A stretch of DNA of 64,000 nucleotides from Sphingomonas sp. LT1P40 (GTDB lineage Bacteria; Pseudomonadota; Alphaproteobacteria; Sphingomonadales; Sphingomonadaceae), in contig NZ_JAXOJT010000002.1 of assembly GCF_036663835.1 (NCBI RefSeq), forward strand, positions 682,001 through 746,000, read 5' to 3'. The notes under the pieces are model-generated. The model was given only the letters and a program-made list of their open reading frames with translations. It did no database searches and was not told the DNA's origin. This document shows positions 35,521 through 43,865 of the stretch, piece by piece (position 1 is the stretch's first letter; each line of letters opens with the position of its first letter). The position numbers were made by a program, and so were the translations under genes.

Positions 35521-35877
35521 TCACTGATGATGCAGCAGCTTCTCGAACCCGCTGTTCGTCTTGGTCATCTTGATGACCTTGCGCAGATACGCCCGCACCT
35601 CACGCTCGAACCGCCGCTCGTCATGCACCCCCGCCGCGACATACTCGTCCCGGTCGAGCAGCCCCTTCAGCTTCTCCCCGAACCGCGCCTGATCGCCGAC
35701 GACATCGCCGCGCATCACCGCCCGGCACACAAACTCCTCGGCCAGCGCCTTGTCATAGTCGTCTTCATGCGCCCGCCCCAGCCGATCCGCTCGATCCTGA
35801 TCGGTCCGCGACGCCGCAAACCGACTCTCCAGCCATGTGCGGACGACCGCGCCATCCCAAATTTTCTGCTCGCTCAT
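35521..35877 (-). CDS. Hypothetical protein
   Basis: 118 residues, highly charged and helical (RADRLGRAHEDDYDKALAEEF, RFEREVRAYLRKVIKMTKTN). No signal or membrane segment. A sphingomonad-conserved look but no family known to me. Separated from the spermidine-synthase-like gene by 20 nt on the same strand. Confidence 0.7.
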   Translation of the reverse strand: MSEQKIWDGAVVRTWLESRFAASRTDQDRADRLGRAHEDDYDKALAEEFVCRAVMRGDVVGDQARFGEKLKGLLDRDEYVAAGVHDERRFEREVRAYLRKVIKMTKTNSGFEKLLHHQ

Positions 35878-35930
35878 TGACGGCCCTTAAATCGCATTTC
35901 GCCCGAAATCTCGAGGAAGTTGCCTTCTTA

Positions 35931-36030
35931 GCCCTCTCCCGTTCTTCACGGGCGCATCGGGTCGGTCATGCCCCCGGCATGACCTGAACAGCGCGGGGCG
36001 CTGTTCACCCGATGCGGGTTGGGTGAGGGC
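35931..36030. repeat. Mosaic four-stem palindromic repeat
   Basis: Nested stems: outer 35931-35940 with 36021-36030 (one mismatch), middle 35954-35962 with 36007-36015 (9 bp perfect), and two inner hairpins, 35964-35984 (9-bp stem, CCC loop) and 35985-36007 (10-bp stem, GGG loop). This gives a cruciform or cloverleaf. The rest of the 35878-36221 gap holds a further hairpin at 36106-36129 and no gene. Confidence 0.85.
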
Positions 36031-36105
36031 CTTCTTCTTTTGCCTGTCCTAACCAGCCCCCATCAAATCAGCCCGCAACCTGACGACAGAAGAAGACCCT
36101 CCCAA

Positions 36106-36129
36106 CCCCTCCCGCGAAGGCGGGTGGGG
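36106..36129. repeat. Short hairpin repeat
   Basis: CCCC-T-CCCGC / GCGGG-T-GGGG around GAAG, a REP-like unit just before the plus-strand zinc-ribbon gene. Confidence 0.6.
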
Positions 36130-36221
36130 CTAGAAAATCCGCGACTGTGCAGCTTGGGTCCGGCTGCTTTGGGTGGGGAACGACCGTTGCTACGCCTAAC
36201 AGAATATTCAATAACGGGCTG

Positions 36222-36524
36222 ATGTCGCTATATAAGAAATCTTGGTGGTTTGTTGCTTGGACGCTGGTTGTTTTCGTTACATTCCCTTTATGGATATCGG
36301 TACTCTGGGCGCGTTTTGGCGAAGCTGGAGTTATCGCTGGCGGTGTCTTTTGGCTAAGCCACGGTGCGGTGATGATGTTTGTGTTTCGTTGCCCTCAATG
36401 CGGGTTATCTCTGTTTCAAACCCGTAAAGGTTTCTTCGCATGGTCAACGCCGTGGCCGCGTAAAATCTGCGGCCATTGCGGCCACGACCACAGAACGGAC
36501 AGGTCGCATCAGCTTGATAATTAG
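36222..36524 (+). CDS. Membrane protein with C-terminal zinc ribbon, cargo gene
   Basis: 100 residues on the strand opposite to the GTA genes, in visibly AT-richer sequence. Two transmembrane helices (WWFVAWTLVVFVTFPLWISV and VIAGGVFWLSHGAVMMFVF) are followed by a four-cysteine zinc ribbon: CPQC, then CGHC 32 residues later, ending HDH. The start at 36222 is chosen because it gives a short basic N-terminus (MSLYKKSWW). No function recognised; probably recently acquired. Confidence 0.72.
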   Translation: MSLYKKSWWFVAWTLVVFVTFPLWISVLWARFGEAGVIAGGVFWLSHGAVMMFVFRCPQCGLSLFQTRKGFFAWSTPWPRKICGHCGHDHRTDRSHQLDN

Positions 36525-36572
36525 CCGAACGTCCGCAACTGGGTCGTAACCTGCCATTCCGCTTACGCCGCC

Positions 36573-37883
36573 CTACAACCCCCGCACCCCAACCTCGCCC
36601 TTCGGCCCCAGCATCAGCGCCCACACCGCCCACACCAGCGCATCCGCCCGATCCGGCGACCGCCCCGGCCCCTCATAGGCACCGCCGACGACCAGCCCGC
36701 ACAACTCATCCTCCAGCTCACGAAACACGCCCGCATGGCGCACGCGGCCTTTCTCGTACAACGCCGCCACCGGCTCGGCCCGTGTCACCTTGCCGCGCGA
36801 CGCATGTACCAAAGTCAGCGACATGGTCGCATTCACCGCCCGCAATACGCTCTCGACCATATCGCCGCCCTGATTCTTCTCCGCGATCACCCGGTCGGCC
36901 CCGACTTCCTTCGCGCACTGCGCCACCGCCCGCGCCCAGCCCTCGGGCGACAATCCCGCCACGCTCGCATCCGCCACCACATGCGCCACACCCTCGCTGT
37001 CCAGCGCCACCGCCACGATGCCGCACGCATCGCCGCCGGCGCTGGCGGGCGGATCGACCCCCACCACCACGCGCACGACATCCACCGGCTTCGCCCCCCG
37101 ACAGCGCTCGATCATCGCCCGCGTCCACAATGCGCCCGCGACATCCTCGATCAGCTCGCCGTCCAGCTCCTGCCGCCCCAGTAACGTCGCGCCATATTCG
37201 CCAATCATCGCGCTCACGAAACTGGCGGGCAAATGCGGGTTGTCCCGCGTCCGCCCCCGTGTCTCGACGCAATCGGGCAACGCCATCACCCGCTTCATCA
37301 GCTTCACCGGGCGCGGCGTCGTCGTCACCACGATGCGCGGTCGCTCGCCGATCCGCATGCCCATCATAAGGTTATCCCAGGTCGCATCGCCGCGCCGCCA
37401 TTTGGCCAGCTCGTCGCACCACGCCGCATCATGTTCAGGCCCGCGCAACTTCTCCGGCGTCTCCGACGAATAGACAAAGCCCTTCGCACCCGATGCAAAG
37501 CGCACCTCGCCCACGCTCGCCCGCCATCTGATCGCCTCGCCCGCCCGCGCCACCGCGATCAGCCCGCTTGGCCCCTCGATCATCACCTTGGCGACATCGT
37601 CCGCCGTCGCCCCGATCAGTGCGATCCGGGCCTTCTTGTCGCGCCGCGCCCATTCGCTCACCCACTCGCTGCCAGCGCGCGTCTTGCCAAAACCGCGTCC
37701 GGCGCGGATCAGCCACACTCGCCAGTTGCCCGGCGGTTCCCGCTGCCCATCATGTGCCCACGCGTACCAGCGTTCGCGCAACTCGATCTGTTGCGGGCGA
37801 GTCAAACGCGCAAGAATCCCCTGACGCCGCACCGGCGACAATTGCGCCAGCCGCTCGATCGGTGGCGTATCGTCCTCGCTCAC
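36573..37883 (-). CDS. Terminase large subunit (GTA gp2)
   Basis: 436 residues. DNA-packaging ATPase and nuclease: Walker A LIRAGRGFGKTRAGSEWVSE near residue 57, Walker B-type region HDAAWCDELAKWRRGD, coupling motif VVTTTPRP, and nuclease acidic residues in VVGVDPPASAGGDACG, VIAEKNQGGDMVESVL and SPDRADALVWAVWAL. It overlaps the small terminase-like gene by 4 nt. Confidence 0.95.
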   Translation of the reverse strand: MSEDDTPPIERLAQLSPVRRQGILARLTRPQQIELRERWYAWAHDGQREPPGNWRVWLIRAGRGFGKTRAGSEWVSEWARRDKKARIALIGATADDVAKVMIEGPSGLIAVARAGEAIRWRASVGEVRFASGAKGFVYSSETPEKLRGPEHDAAWCDELAKWRRGDATWDNLMMGMRIGERPRIVVTTTPRPVKLMKRVMALPDCVETRGRTRDNPHLPASFVSAMIGEYGATLLGRQELDGELIEDVAGALWTRAMIERCRGAKPVDVVRVVVGVDPPASAGGDACGIVAVALDSEGVAHVVADASVAGLSPEGWARAVAQCAKEVGADRVIAEKNQGGDMVESVLRAVNATMSLTLVHASRGKVTRAEPVAALYEKGRVRHAGVFRELEDELCGLVVGGAYEGPGRSPDRADALVWAVWALMLGPKGEVGVRGL

Positions 37884-38440
37884 GCATTACCCTTGGGCGC
37901 ATTGTCTTCGGGTTTGCCCTTGTTCAGTTTGCTCGCCAGCGCATCGAGCTGCTTGTTCAACGCCGCATCGGTTTCTTCCGGGGTCGCGCGTTTGCCACGG
38001 ATCGCGATGGCCCGGCCATCCACCGATTGCCGATGGCGGCTCAGCAATGACATGGCCAGCTGAACGGTGGCGGGTGTCAGCGCCCGCGCGCTAACCCCGC
38101 TGCCCGGCACGATCTTTGTGCCGTCCACCGGTTCGGCATCCAGAACGTCGCCCATGTTGATCGCGTTGACCCCGATCAATGCATGTTCGAGCAGCGCATT
38201 CTCCAGCCGTTCATAGCCCGCCTCCAGCGCTTCGGCCCACAAATCGGCGAATGCAGGATCGCGCCGGCGCAGCTGATAGACCCCGTTCGCGGTCATCCCC
38301 GCCGCCGCCGCCGCCCGCTTGACGTTGCAGCTGTCGGCCAGCACCGACAGAAACAGCACGCGTTTCGCCTTGGTCCAACCTCGCGCTGCAACCCGTTTTT
38401 GAACGGGTCGCCGATCGCCGGATGTAATCCTGTCCTCCAT
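37880..38440 (-). CDS. Small terminase-like / GTA gp1 protein
   Basis: 186 residues from the ATG at 38440. The helix-turn-helix region (KAKRVLFLSVLADSCNVKRA then GMTANGVYQLRRRDPAFADL) near residues 22-65 is typical of small terminases. A coiled and basic C-terminus follows (LNKQLDALASKLNKGK). An in-frame ATG at 38656 would add 72 residues of low-complexity, Arg-rich sequence containing a DNA repeat and is less likely to be the true start. Confidence 0.82.
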   Translation of the reverse strand: MEDRITSGDRRPVQKRVAARGWTKAKRVLFLSVLADSCNVKRAAAAAGMTANGVYQLRRRDPAFADLWAEALEAGYERLENALLEHALIGVNAINMGDVLDAEPVDGTKIVPGSGVSARALTPATVQLAMSLLSRHRQSVDGRAIAIRGKRATPEETDAALNKQLDALASKLNKGKPEDNAPKGNA

Positions 38441-38502
38441 TGCCGCTCCCCCAAAAGCAATCGGGCCGGAAAGCGTTTCCGCCCCGGCCCGGTTCAGGGC
38501 CA

Positions 38503-38654
38503 CCGCCCCGACTCGCAATTCTTCCGCCAAGGCGGCCATGCCGAGCGTGAGCACGAAATGGACTCGCCGCCCGCGCGGCCGGCGGGTCGGCGTGATGCCG
38601 AACCCGTCCGACGGCGTGGCTTTGCCACGTCGCCGCCCCGACTCGCAATTCTTC
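38503..38654. repeat. 22-bp direct repeat pair in the GTA leader
   Basis: CCGCCCCGACTCGCAATTCT plus TC occurs at 38503-38524 and again at 38633-38654, 130 bp apart. The two copies fall in different frames relative to the small terminase frame, so the duplication is at DNA level. Both lie between the promoter and the preferred start. Confidence 0.85.
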
Positions 38655-38665
38655 ATCGTTCCTGA

Positions 38666-38694
38666 TTTGTACCCAATCAGCGTGACGATGTCAA
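38666..38694 (-). promoter_or_regulatory. Sigma-70-like promoter of the GTA cluster
   Basis: Minus strand TTGACA (38689-38694) and TACAAA (38666-38671) with a 17-nt spacer, in AT-rich sequence upstream of the first GTA gene. Predicted start near 38659, which gives a leader of about 220 nt to the ATG at 38440. Confidence 0.75.
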
Positions 38695-38811
38695 GCGAAA
38701 TGTTCCTATTTGGTTATTCATTACCCCAAACTCTCTTCTGCTTGCGGGAGAGGGGGGAGCAACAGGCCGTCGGAAGGGTGAGGGCCTGTCGATAACCATA
38801 GGGACGAAGCT

Positions 38812-39750
38812 CTAACCGACCACCCCCGCCCATGCTGCAACCTCGTCGTCGCGTCGTCGCGTCACACGAACCGCTCCGGCAATCCCCGTCGCCGGATCGA
38901 TCTCAACCACGCCCTCCCACTCGAACGTCGCATTGCCTTCGATCGTCACCCGATCGCCCCCGCTTGGCCCCTCGGCCCGTACCCGCACGCGCCCGCCAGG
39001 ATTGAACACCGTCATCATGCCACCAAACGACACCCGCCCGGTCAGCCCCGCCGCGTGCGCCGACGCCCCCATCGCCGTGCCGCAAGCTTCGGTCAGCCCG
39101 ACGCCGCGCTCATAGGTCTGCACGAACAGATCCTGTCCCCGCACCTCGACGAAACTCACATTCGCCCTATCCACCAGCAAATCGGGCCGCGCCTCGCACC
39201 AGTCGCCCAGCGCGACCAGCTCGGCCACGTCCACTTTGTCCGCGAACGCGATCAAATGCGGGTTCGGCATCGCCACCCCGGTGAACGCCCGTCCGTTCGG
39301 CAATCCCGGCACCCCCGAATCGATCACCGGTGCCGCCACGCGCAGCCCCACATCCACCGGGTCTAACGACACCGGCCCCACCGTCGTCCGCACGGTATAA
39401 ACGCCCGCGCTCAGTTCATCCGCCAGCGCCACCTCGGCACTGCTCGTCTTCAGCTTCACCCGCGCCGCGCTCAGCCCCAGCGCCTCAAACCCCGCCCGCG
39501 CCACGCACCGCAGGCCGTTCAGGCACGTCTCCGGCTCCGACCCGTCGGCATTGATAACGCGCATTCCGAAATCATGGGCGGCATCACCCGCGACCAGCAA
39601 CAACACCCCGTCCGCGCCAACCGGCCCGGACCGGTCGCACAATGTCCGCGCAATCCGCGACCACTCCGCATCCGACAGCGTCAGCGCGCGGGCGTCGACC
39701 AACGCGAAATCATTCCCCGACCCGTGGCATTTGGTGAAAGCGATCTCCAT
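38812..39750 (-). CDS. dapF: Diaminopimelate epimerase
   Basis: 312 residues from the ATG at 39750 (MEIAFTKCHGSGNDF, the family start); an ATG three codons upstream is possible. Converts LL- to meso-diaminopimelate for lysine and peptidoglycan. The two catalytic cysteines are in CLNGLRCVARAG near residue 80 and TEACGTAMGASAHA near 220. Somewhat longer than E. coli DapF (274). Lies outside the GTA operon but on the same strand. Confidence 0.95.
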   Translation of the reverse strand: MEIAFTKCHGSGNDFALVDARALTLSDAEWSRIARTLCDRSGPVGADGVLLLVAGDAAHDFGMRVINADGSEPETCLNGLRCVARAGFEALGLSAARVKLKTSSAEVALADELSAGVYTVRTTVGPVSLDPVDVGLRVAAPVIDSGVPGLPNGRAFTGVAMPNPHLIAFADKVDVAELVALGDWCEARPDLLVDRANVSFVEVRGQDLFVQTYERGVGLTEACGTAMGASAHAAGLTGRVSFGGMMTVFNPGGRVRVRAEGPSGGDRVTIEGNATFEWEGVVEIDPATGIAGAVRVTRRRDDEVAAWAGVVG

Positions 39751-39853
39751 GCCCCGCATCTAGACCCGCCATCGTCGCACGCAACCGCAGTTCGCCTGGG
39801 CCCCCGCAAACCCGTACTGGCGCTCGCCTTCCCAAGCTGCAACAAGGTCGGCG

Positions 39854-42349
39854 ATGGACGGCATTCTGTTTCTCGCCCTCGTGGTTCTCGGCGTCGTTGC
39901 CGCAGCACAGGCTCAGAAGCTGAAGCAGCTGACACGCCGCCTCGACCAGCTCGAACGCACCCGCCCCGCGCCGGTCGAGTTCATCGCCGCGGAAGCGGCA
40001 CCACGTGTGGAACCCGAACCGGAAGCCGCCCCGCTCGAAACGGCCACGGTCTGGACTGCGTCCCCTGCACCGCCCGAACCGGTCGAAGCCGAACCGGAGT
40101 CGGCGTTCGTCGCTGAACCCACCGCTCGCCCCGGCCTCGAATCGCTTATCGGCGCACGCCTGCCCGTCTGGATCGGCGCCATCGCCCTCGTCGCGGCGGG
40201 ATTTTTCCTGGTAAGATACTCCATAGAAACCGGCCTCCTCGGCCCCGCCGTCCGCACCACGCTTGCCGCACTCTTCGCCGTCGCGCTGGTCGCTGCCAGC
40301 GAGGTCGCCCGCCGCCTCCCCGCCACCAGCGACGATCCGCGCATCGCCCAGGCACTGGCCGGGGCAGGCATCGCCAGTGCCTACGGGACATTATATATGG
40401 CGGCCGCGCTCTACCATCTGATCGCGCCGCTTCCGGCCTTCATCCTGATGCTCGGCGTCACCGCGATCGGCCTGTTCCTGGCGCTGCGCCACGGCCCGCC
40501 CACCGCCATCCTCGCGCTTGTCGGCGGCTTCGTCGCACCGCTCGTCGCCGGATATGACGCCGCCGGGATCGCGCCACTGCTGGTCTATCTCGCACTGTTC
40601 ACCGGCGCATTATTCGGTCTGGCAATACAGCGCGGCTGGGCCTGGCTCGCCATCGCCGCCACCGTCGCCGGGTTCGGCTGGATCAACTTCCTGCTGTTCG
40701 CGCTCGGCGGAAACGATCTCGCCGCCCCGGCAGGATTCGCCGTTCTTCTGGCCATAGCCGCCAGCCTCGCGCTCCCCCGCGCCGGTGTGGAATCCGCGTG
40801 GCTCCGGCTCGCGCCGCTCGTCGCCGGCCTCGTCCAGCTGCTCGCCTTCGCCCCTGCGCTCGACTTCAGCCCGCTCGGCTGGGGCCTATATTTGACCCTC
40901 GCCGCCGCCGCGCTGATCCTGGCGTGGCGCGACGACCGCTACCTGCCCGGCCTGCTCGCGGCGTTGGGCCTTACGCTCGTCCTCATCACCATCGGCCTGA
41001 CCATGTCGCAACCCGGCATCACACTCACCGCGACGATCGTCGCCGCCATCCTGTTCGCCGCGCCCGGCCTATGGCTCCTTCATAGGGCTCGCAGTTGGGC
41101 GATTGTCGCGCTCGGTGGCATCGCCGCGCCGGTCATGCTGGCCAATCTCCTCGTGTCCAACCGCCTCACCGACTGGCGATGGGCCACGCTCGAACTCATC
41201 GCTGCCGCCCTCGCCTTATGGGTCAGCTTCCGCCGCCGCGCACAGATTGACACCCGCGATCCCGGCCTCGTCGGCGGCGCGCTCACCGCCGCAATCCTTG
41301 CCGCCGCCGCGCTCGGCCAACTCGCCGGGTTCGACTGGCTCGCCCTGCCGCTCACCGCCATCGCGCTGGCGCTCGGCTGGTGGGCGCGCGAGACCAAAGA
41401 CGCCACGCTGTTCCAGCTCCCCACGCTCGCCATCGCCGCAACCCTCATCGCGGGCATCATGCCGCTCGGCACCTATGTCGAGCTCATTGCCACCTCCGCC
41501 AGCGGCGAACACCTTACCTACAATCTGCTCCCCAATCTCGGTGAAGCCTTCCGTCATATCCTCCCGCCGCTCGTCGCCACTGCAATCCTGCTCGCCGACC
41601 GCCGTCAATTCGCCCGCGCCCGCCCCGCCGCGCTGATCGCCGCGATCGTGATCGGCCTGCTCCTTCTCTATCACCTCGCCAAGCTCCCGTTCGCCATCGC
41701 CGATGAACCCGCTTTCATCGCATGGGGCTTTGTCGAGCGGGCACTCATCACCCAGGCGCTGTTCGCCGCTGGCTGGCTGCTCCTGCGCCGCCCCGGTCTC
41801 GGCACGGCGGGCATCTATCTGTTCGGCCTCGCGCTCGTCCGCTTCGCCTGGTTCGACCTCATGTTTCTCAACCCTGCGCTGGTCGCACAGCAGGTTGGCG
41901 GTATTCCCCTCCTCAACGCTGCCGTCCTTCACGCCGCGCTCGCCGCCGCCTGGTGCTGGACCTTTGCGATCGACCGTCCGTGGCGCAATCTCGGCATGGC
42001 CTTCACCCTCGTCGCCGTCGCCATCGGCATCCGTCAGGCCGCGCACGGCACCCTCCTGACAGGCCCGCTGGGGACCGGAGAGACTTACGGCTATTCCGCC
42101 GCCTTCATGCTGCTCGCACTCGGCTGGCTGGCGCTTGGTATCCGCAGCGGCGCACGCGACCTGCGTTTCGCCGGCCTCGGTCTGCTCACCGCCGTCACGA
42201 TCAAGGTTTTCCTCGTCGATGCCTCGGCCCTTGACGGACTTCTCCGCGTGGTCTCCTTCCTCGGCCTAGGTATTGCGCTCATTGCACTCGGCTGGGTCTA
42301 CACCCGCTTCCTCGCAACTCGACCGAAAGCGTCAGTAGAACCAACCTGA
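39854..42349 (+). CDS. DUF2339 large membrane protein
   Basis: 831 residues with a short N-terminal helix, a coiled and acidic linker (KLKQLTRRLDQLER, Pro/Glu-rich to about 90) and then more than 20 transmembrane segments. Conserved DUF2339 blocks are LESLIGARLPVWIGAIALVA, ARRLPATSDDPRIAQALAGA and GIASAYGTLYMAAALYHL. Envelope protein of unknown function. Confidence 0.9.
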   Translation: MDGILFLALVVLGVVAAAQAQKLKQLTRRLDQLERTRPAPVEFIAAEAAPRVEPEPEAAPLETATVWTASPAPPEPVEAEPESAFVAEPTARPGLESLIGARLPVWIGAIALVAAGFFLVRYSIETGLLGPAVRTTLAALFAVALVAASEVARRLPATSDDPRIAQALAGAGIASAYGTLYMAAALYHLIAPLPAFILMLGVTAIGLFLALRHGPPTAILALVGGFVAPLVAGYDAAGIAPLLVYLALFTGALFGLAIQRGWAWLAIAATVAGFGWINFLLFALGGNDLAAPAGFAVLLAIAASLALPRAGVESAWLRLAPLVAGLVQLLAFAPALDFSPLGWGLYLTLAAAALILAWRDDRYLPGLLAALGLTLVLITIGLTMSQPGITLTATIVAAILFAAPGLWLLHRARSWAIVALGGIAAPVMLANLLVSNRLTDWRWATLELIAAALALWVSFRRRAQIDTRDPGLVGGALTAAILAAAALGQLAGFDWLALPLTAIALALGWWARETKDATLFQLPTLAIAATLIAGIMPLGTYVELIATSASGEHLTYNLLPNLGEAFRHILPPLVATAILLADRRQFARARPAALIAAIVIGLLLLYHLAKLPFAIADEPAFIAWGFVERALITQALFAAGWLLLRRPGLGTAGIYLFGLALVRFAWFDLMFLNPALVAQQVGGIPLLNAAVLHAALAAAWCWTFAIDRPWRNLGMAFTLVAVAIGIRQAAHGTLLTGPLGTGETYGYSAAFMLLALGWLALGIRSGARDLRFAGLGLLTAVTIKVFLVDASALDGLLRVVSFLGLGIALIALGWVYTRFLATRPKASVEPT

Positions 42350-42393
42350 CCCGATCAGGCATCTCGGCCTCACACCAACAGGGAGTGAGACCA

Positions 42394-42822
42394 ATGACCC
42401 GCACTGTGCGCATCGCCGATCCTGCCGAGCTCGCCGCCGCCGAGACCCTCGGCCTCGCCGCCGAACTCGCCGGCTATGCCCGCGCCGCGCGCGATGCCGT
42501 CGCAATGATCGAGGCGGCCCGCCTCCTCGCCACACTCCCGCGCGAAGCCTTCGCCCCCGGTGCCGCAACCCCGCCCGCCTTGTTCGCCGAGGCACGCCTG
42601 CTGGCCAATGGCGATCGTGCATTGCTGAGCGAGATCAACGCCGTGCAATATGGCTACACCCGCCCGATCGCTGGTTGCTACGTCGCCGATAGTTGGGTCG
42701 TCGCCTATCGGGGCAACGGCATCGGTCTCACCGCCACCCAGCCTGCCAATTTGCGCTTTCGCATCGGCGAACCGGTCTGGAATGGTCCGATGACGATTGC
42801 CCACAACGCCGACGCCGCCTGA
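42394..42822 (+). CDS. Hypothetical protein sharing a motif with its neighbour
   Basis: 142 residues from the ATG at 42394, preceded by GGGAGTGAG. Soluble. It carries LFAEARLLANGDRALLSEIN near residue 70, similar to AEARAMAAGNPALLDEI in the next gene. C-terminal YVADSWVVAYRGNGIGLTAT is beta-rich. It begins 44 nt after the DUF2339 gene. Family unknown. Confidence 0.7.
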   Translation: MTRTVRIADPAELAAAETLGLAAELAGYARAARDAVAMIEAARLLATLPREAFAPGAATPPALFAEARLLANGDRALLSEINAVQYGYTRPIAGCYVADSWVVAYRGNGIGLTATQPANLRFRIGEPVWNGPMTIAHNADAA

Positions 42823-42825
42823 GCG

Positions 42826-43290
42826 ATGGCCATCGCGCGTCTCCTCGCTGCCCTCGCCTTGGTCGCCAGCCCGGCGGCAGGTGCCGAGGAACCCCGTCCC
42901 GTCACCGGTGCCGAAATGCGGGCAGAGGCGCGCGCGATGGCAGCGGGCAACCCCGCGCTTCTCGACGAGATTGCTGCCGCCGACGCGGATGCCGCACGCG
43001 GCGTTCTCGGTAACGGCCCGACCTCGATCCGTCAGACTGTTCCCGGCGGCGGCAACTGGGCGATCGCACTTACCCGCCGCCCCGGCGAGCCGCTCATGGT
43101 CGCGCTCCGTCGCATCGGCCCGGCCCCGGTCACGCTCGCCGTCGTCGACGGGGAGGGGAGACAAGTCTGCGCCGACACCAGCCGTGCCGCACTGCTCAGT
43201 TGCCGCATCGCCCCCGGCTCCGGCAAACTCATCGCCCGCATATCCAACCCCGGTGCGGCTAAGACGGACGTGCTGCTGATGACGAACTAG
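42826..43290 (+). CDS. Hypothetical secreted protein
   Basis: 154 residues with a signal peptide (ARLLAALALVASPAAGA). The mature part has AEMRAEARAMAAGNPALLDE and later VALRRIGPAPVTLAVVDGEG with two cysteines (VCADTSRAALLSCRIA) that may form a disulfide. It follows the previous gene by 3 nt and shares a 17-residue motif with it. The gene pair may act together. Family unknown. Confidence 0.72.
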   Translation: MAIARLLAALALVASPAAGAEEPRPVTGAEMRAEARAMAAGNPALLDEIAAADADAARGVLGNGPTSIRQTVPGGGNWAIALTRRPGEPLMVALRRIGPAPVTLAVVDGEGRQVCADTSRAALLSCRIAPGSGKLIARISNPGAAKTDVLLMTN

Positions 43291-43294
43291 CGCT

Positions 43295-43792
43295 TCATTT
43301 CAATCCGTAATGATCCGCCAGGCGATCCAGCGCCAGCGTCAACACCAGCCGCCCGGCTCGCGCGGGCCAGCCCAGCGCCTTCTCCGCATCCGGCATGGCC
43401 TCGCCCGCGCACACTACCCGCCACAGAATGTCAGACAGCCCCGGCCCCGCCGCCGCGACCGCCGCGTCGAACCGCCGCTTCGCGGAAATCTGCGACAGTG
43501 TCGGGTCCAGCCCTCCGCCCGGCACCCCGCCGCGTCGTGCCGTGGGTGCCGCGTCCCAGCTCATCGTAACGCGCGGCCCCAATGCAGCCATCTCGTAATC
43601 GCCGCGCAACCGCTCCCCCGCCTCAAACTGGCGGGAATTGACCAGCCCGCGTGACCGCAACCAGCCCAGCGGCGATTCGGCCAGATTGACCGTAACTCGC
43701 CGACCGGCTCGGCGTGCCGCCACGCCCGTAACCACGCGCCCGTCCTCGATCGACCGTTCTACCAGCTCGCGCATGCACCTCTCCCGCAACAA
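43295..43792 (-). CDS. DUF6456 domain protein
   Basis: 165 residues. ESPLGWLRSRGLVNSRQFEAGE then RLRGDYEMAALGPRVTMSWD, and RFDAAVAAAGPGLSDILWRV, follow the DUF6456 pattern, a family of DNA-related proteins near HTH regulators in alphaproteobacteria. Convergent with the upstream plus-strand pair (4-nt gap) and divergent from the XRE gene at 43866. Confidence 0.85.
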   Translation of the reverse strand: MLRERCMRELVERSIEDGRVVTGVAARRAGRRVTVNLAESPLGWLRSRGLVNSRQFEAGERLRGDYEMAALGPRVTMSWDAAPTARRGGVPGGGLDPTLSQISAKRRFDAAVAAAGPGLSDILWRVVCAGEAMPDAEKALGWPARAGRLVLTLALDRLADHYGLK

Positions 43793-43865
43793 CGAATCAC
43801 CCTTGCCATATCGTCACGCTTGTAGGAAAGTGATTTAACCACATAGGTTCTATCAAGGCCGCCAG

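Noticed and set aside
38440..38656. 72-residue N-terminal extension of the small terminase-like protein
   Set aside because: Arg-rich low-complexity sequence spanning a DNA-level repeat; the ATG at 38656 would be nearly at the transcription start, while the ATG at 38440 starts the conserved part.
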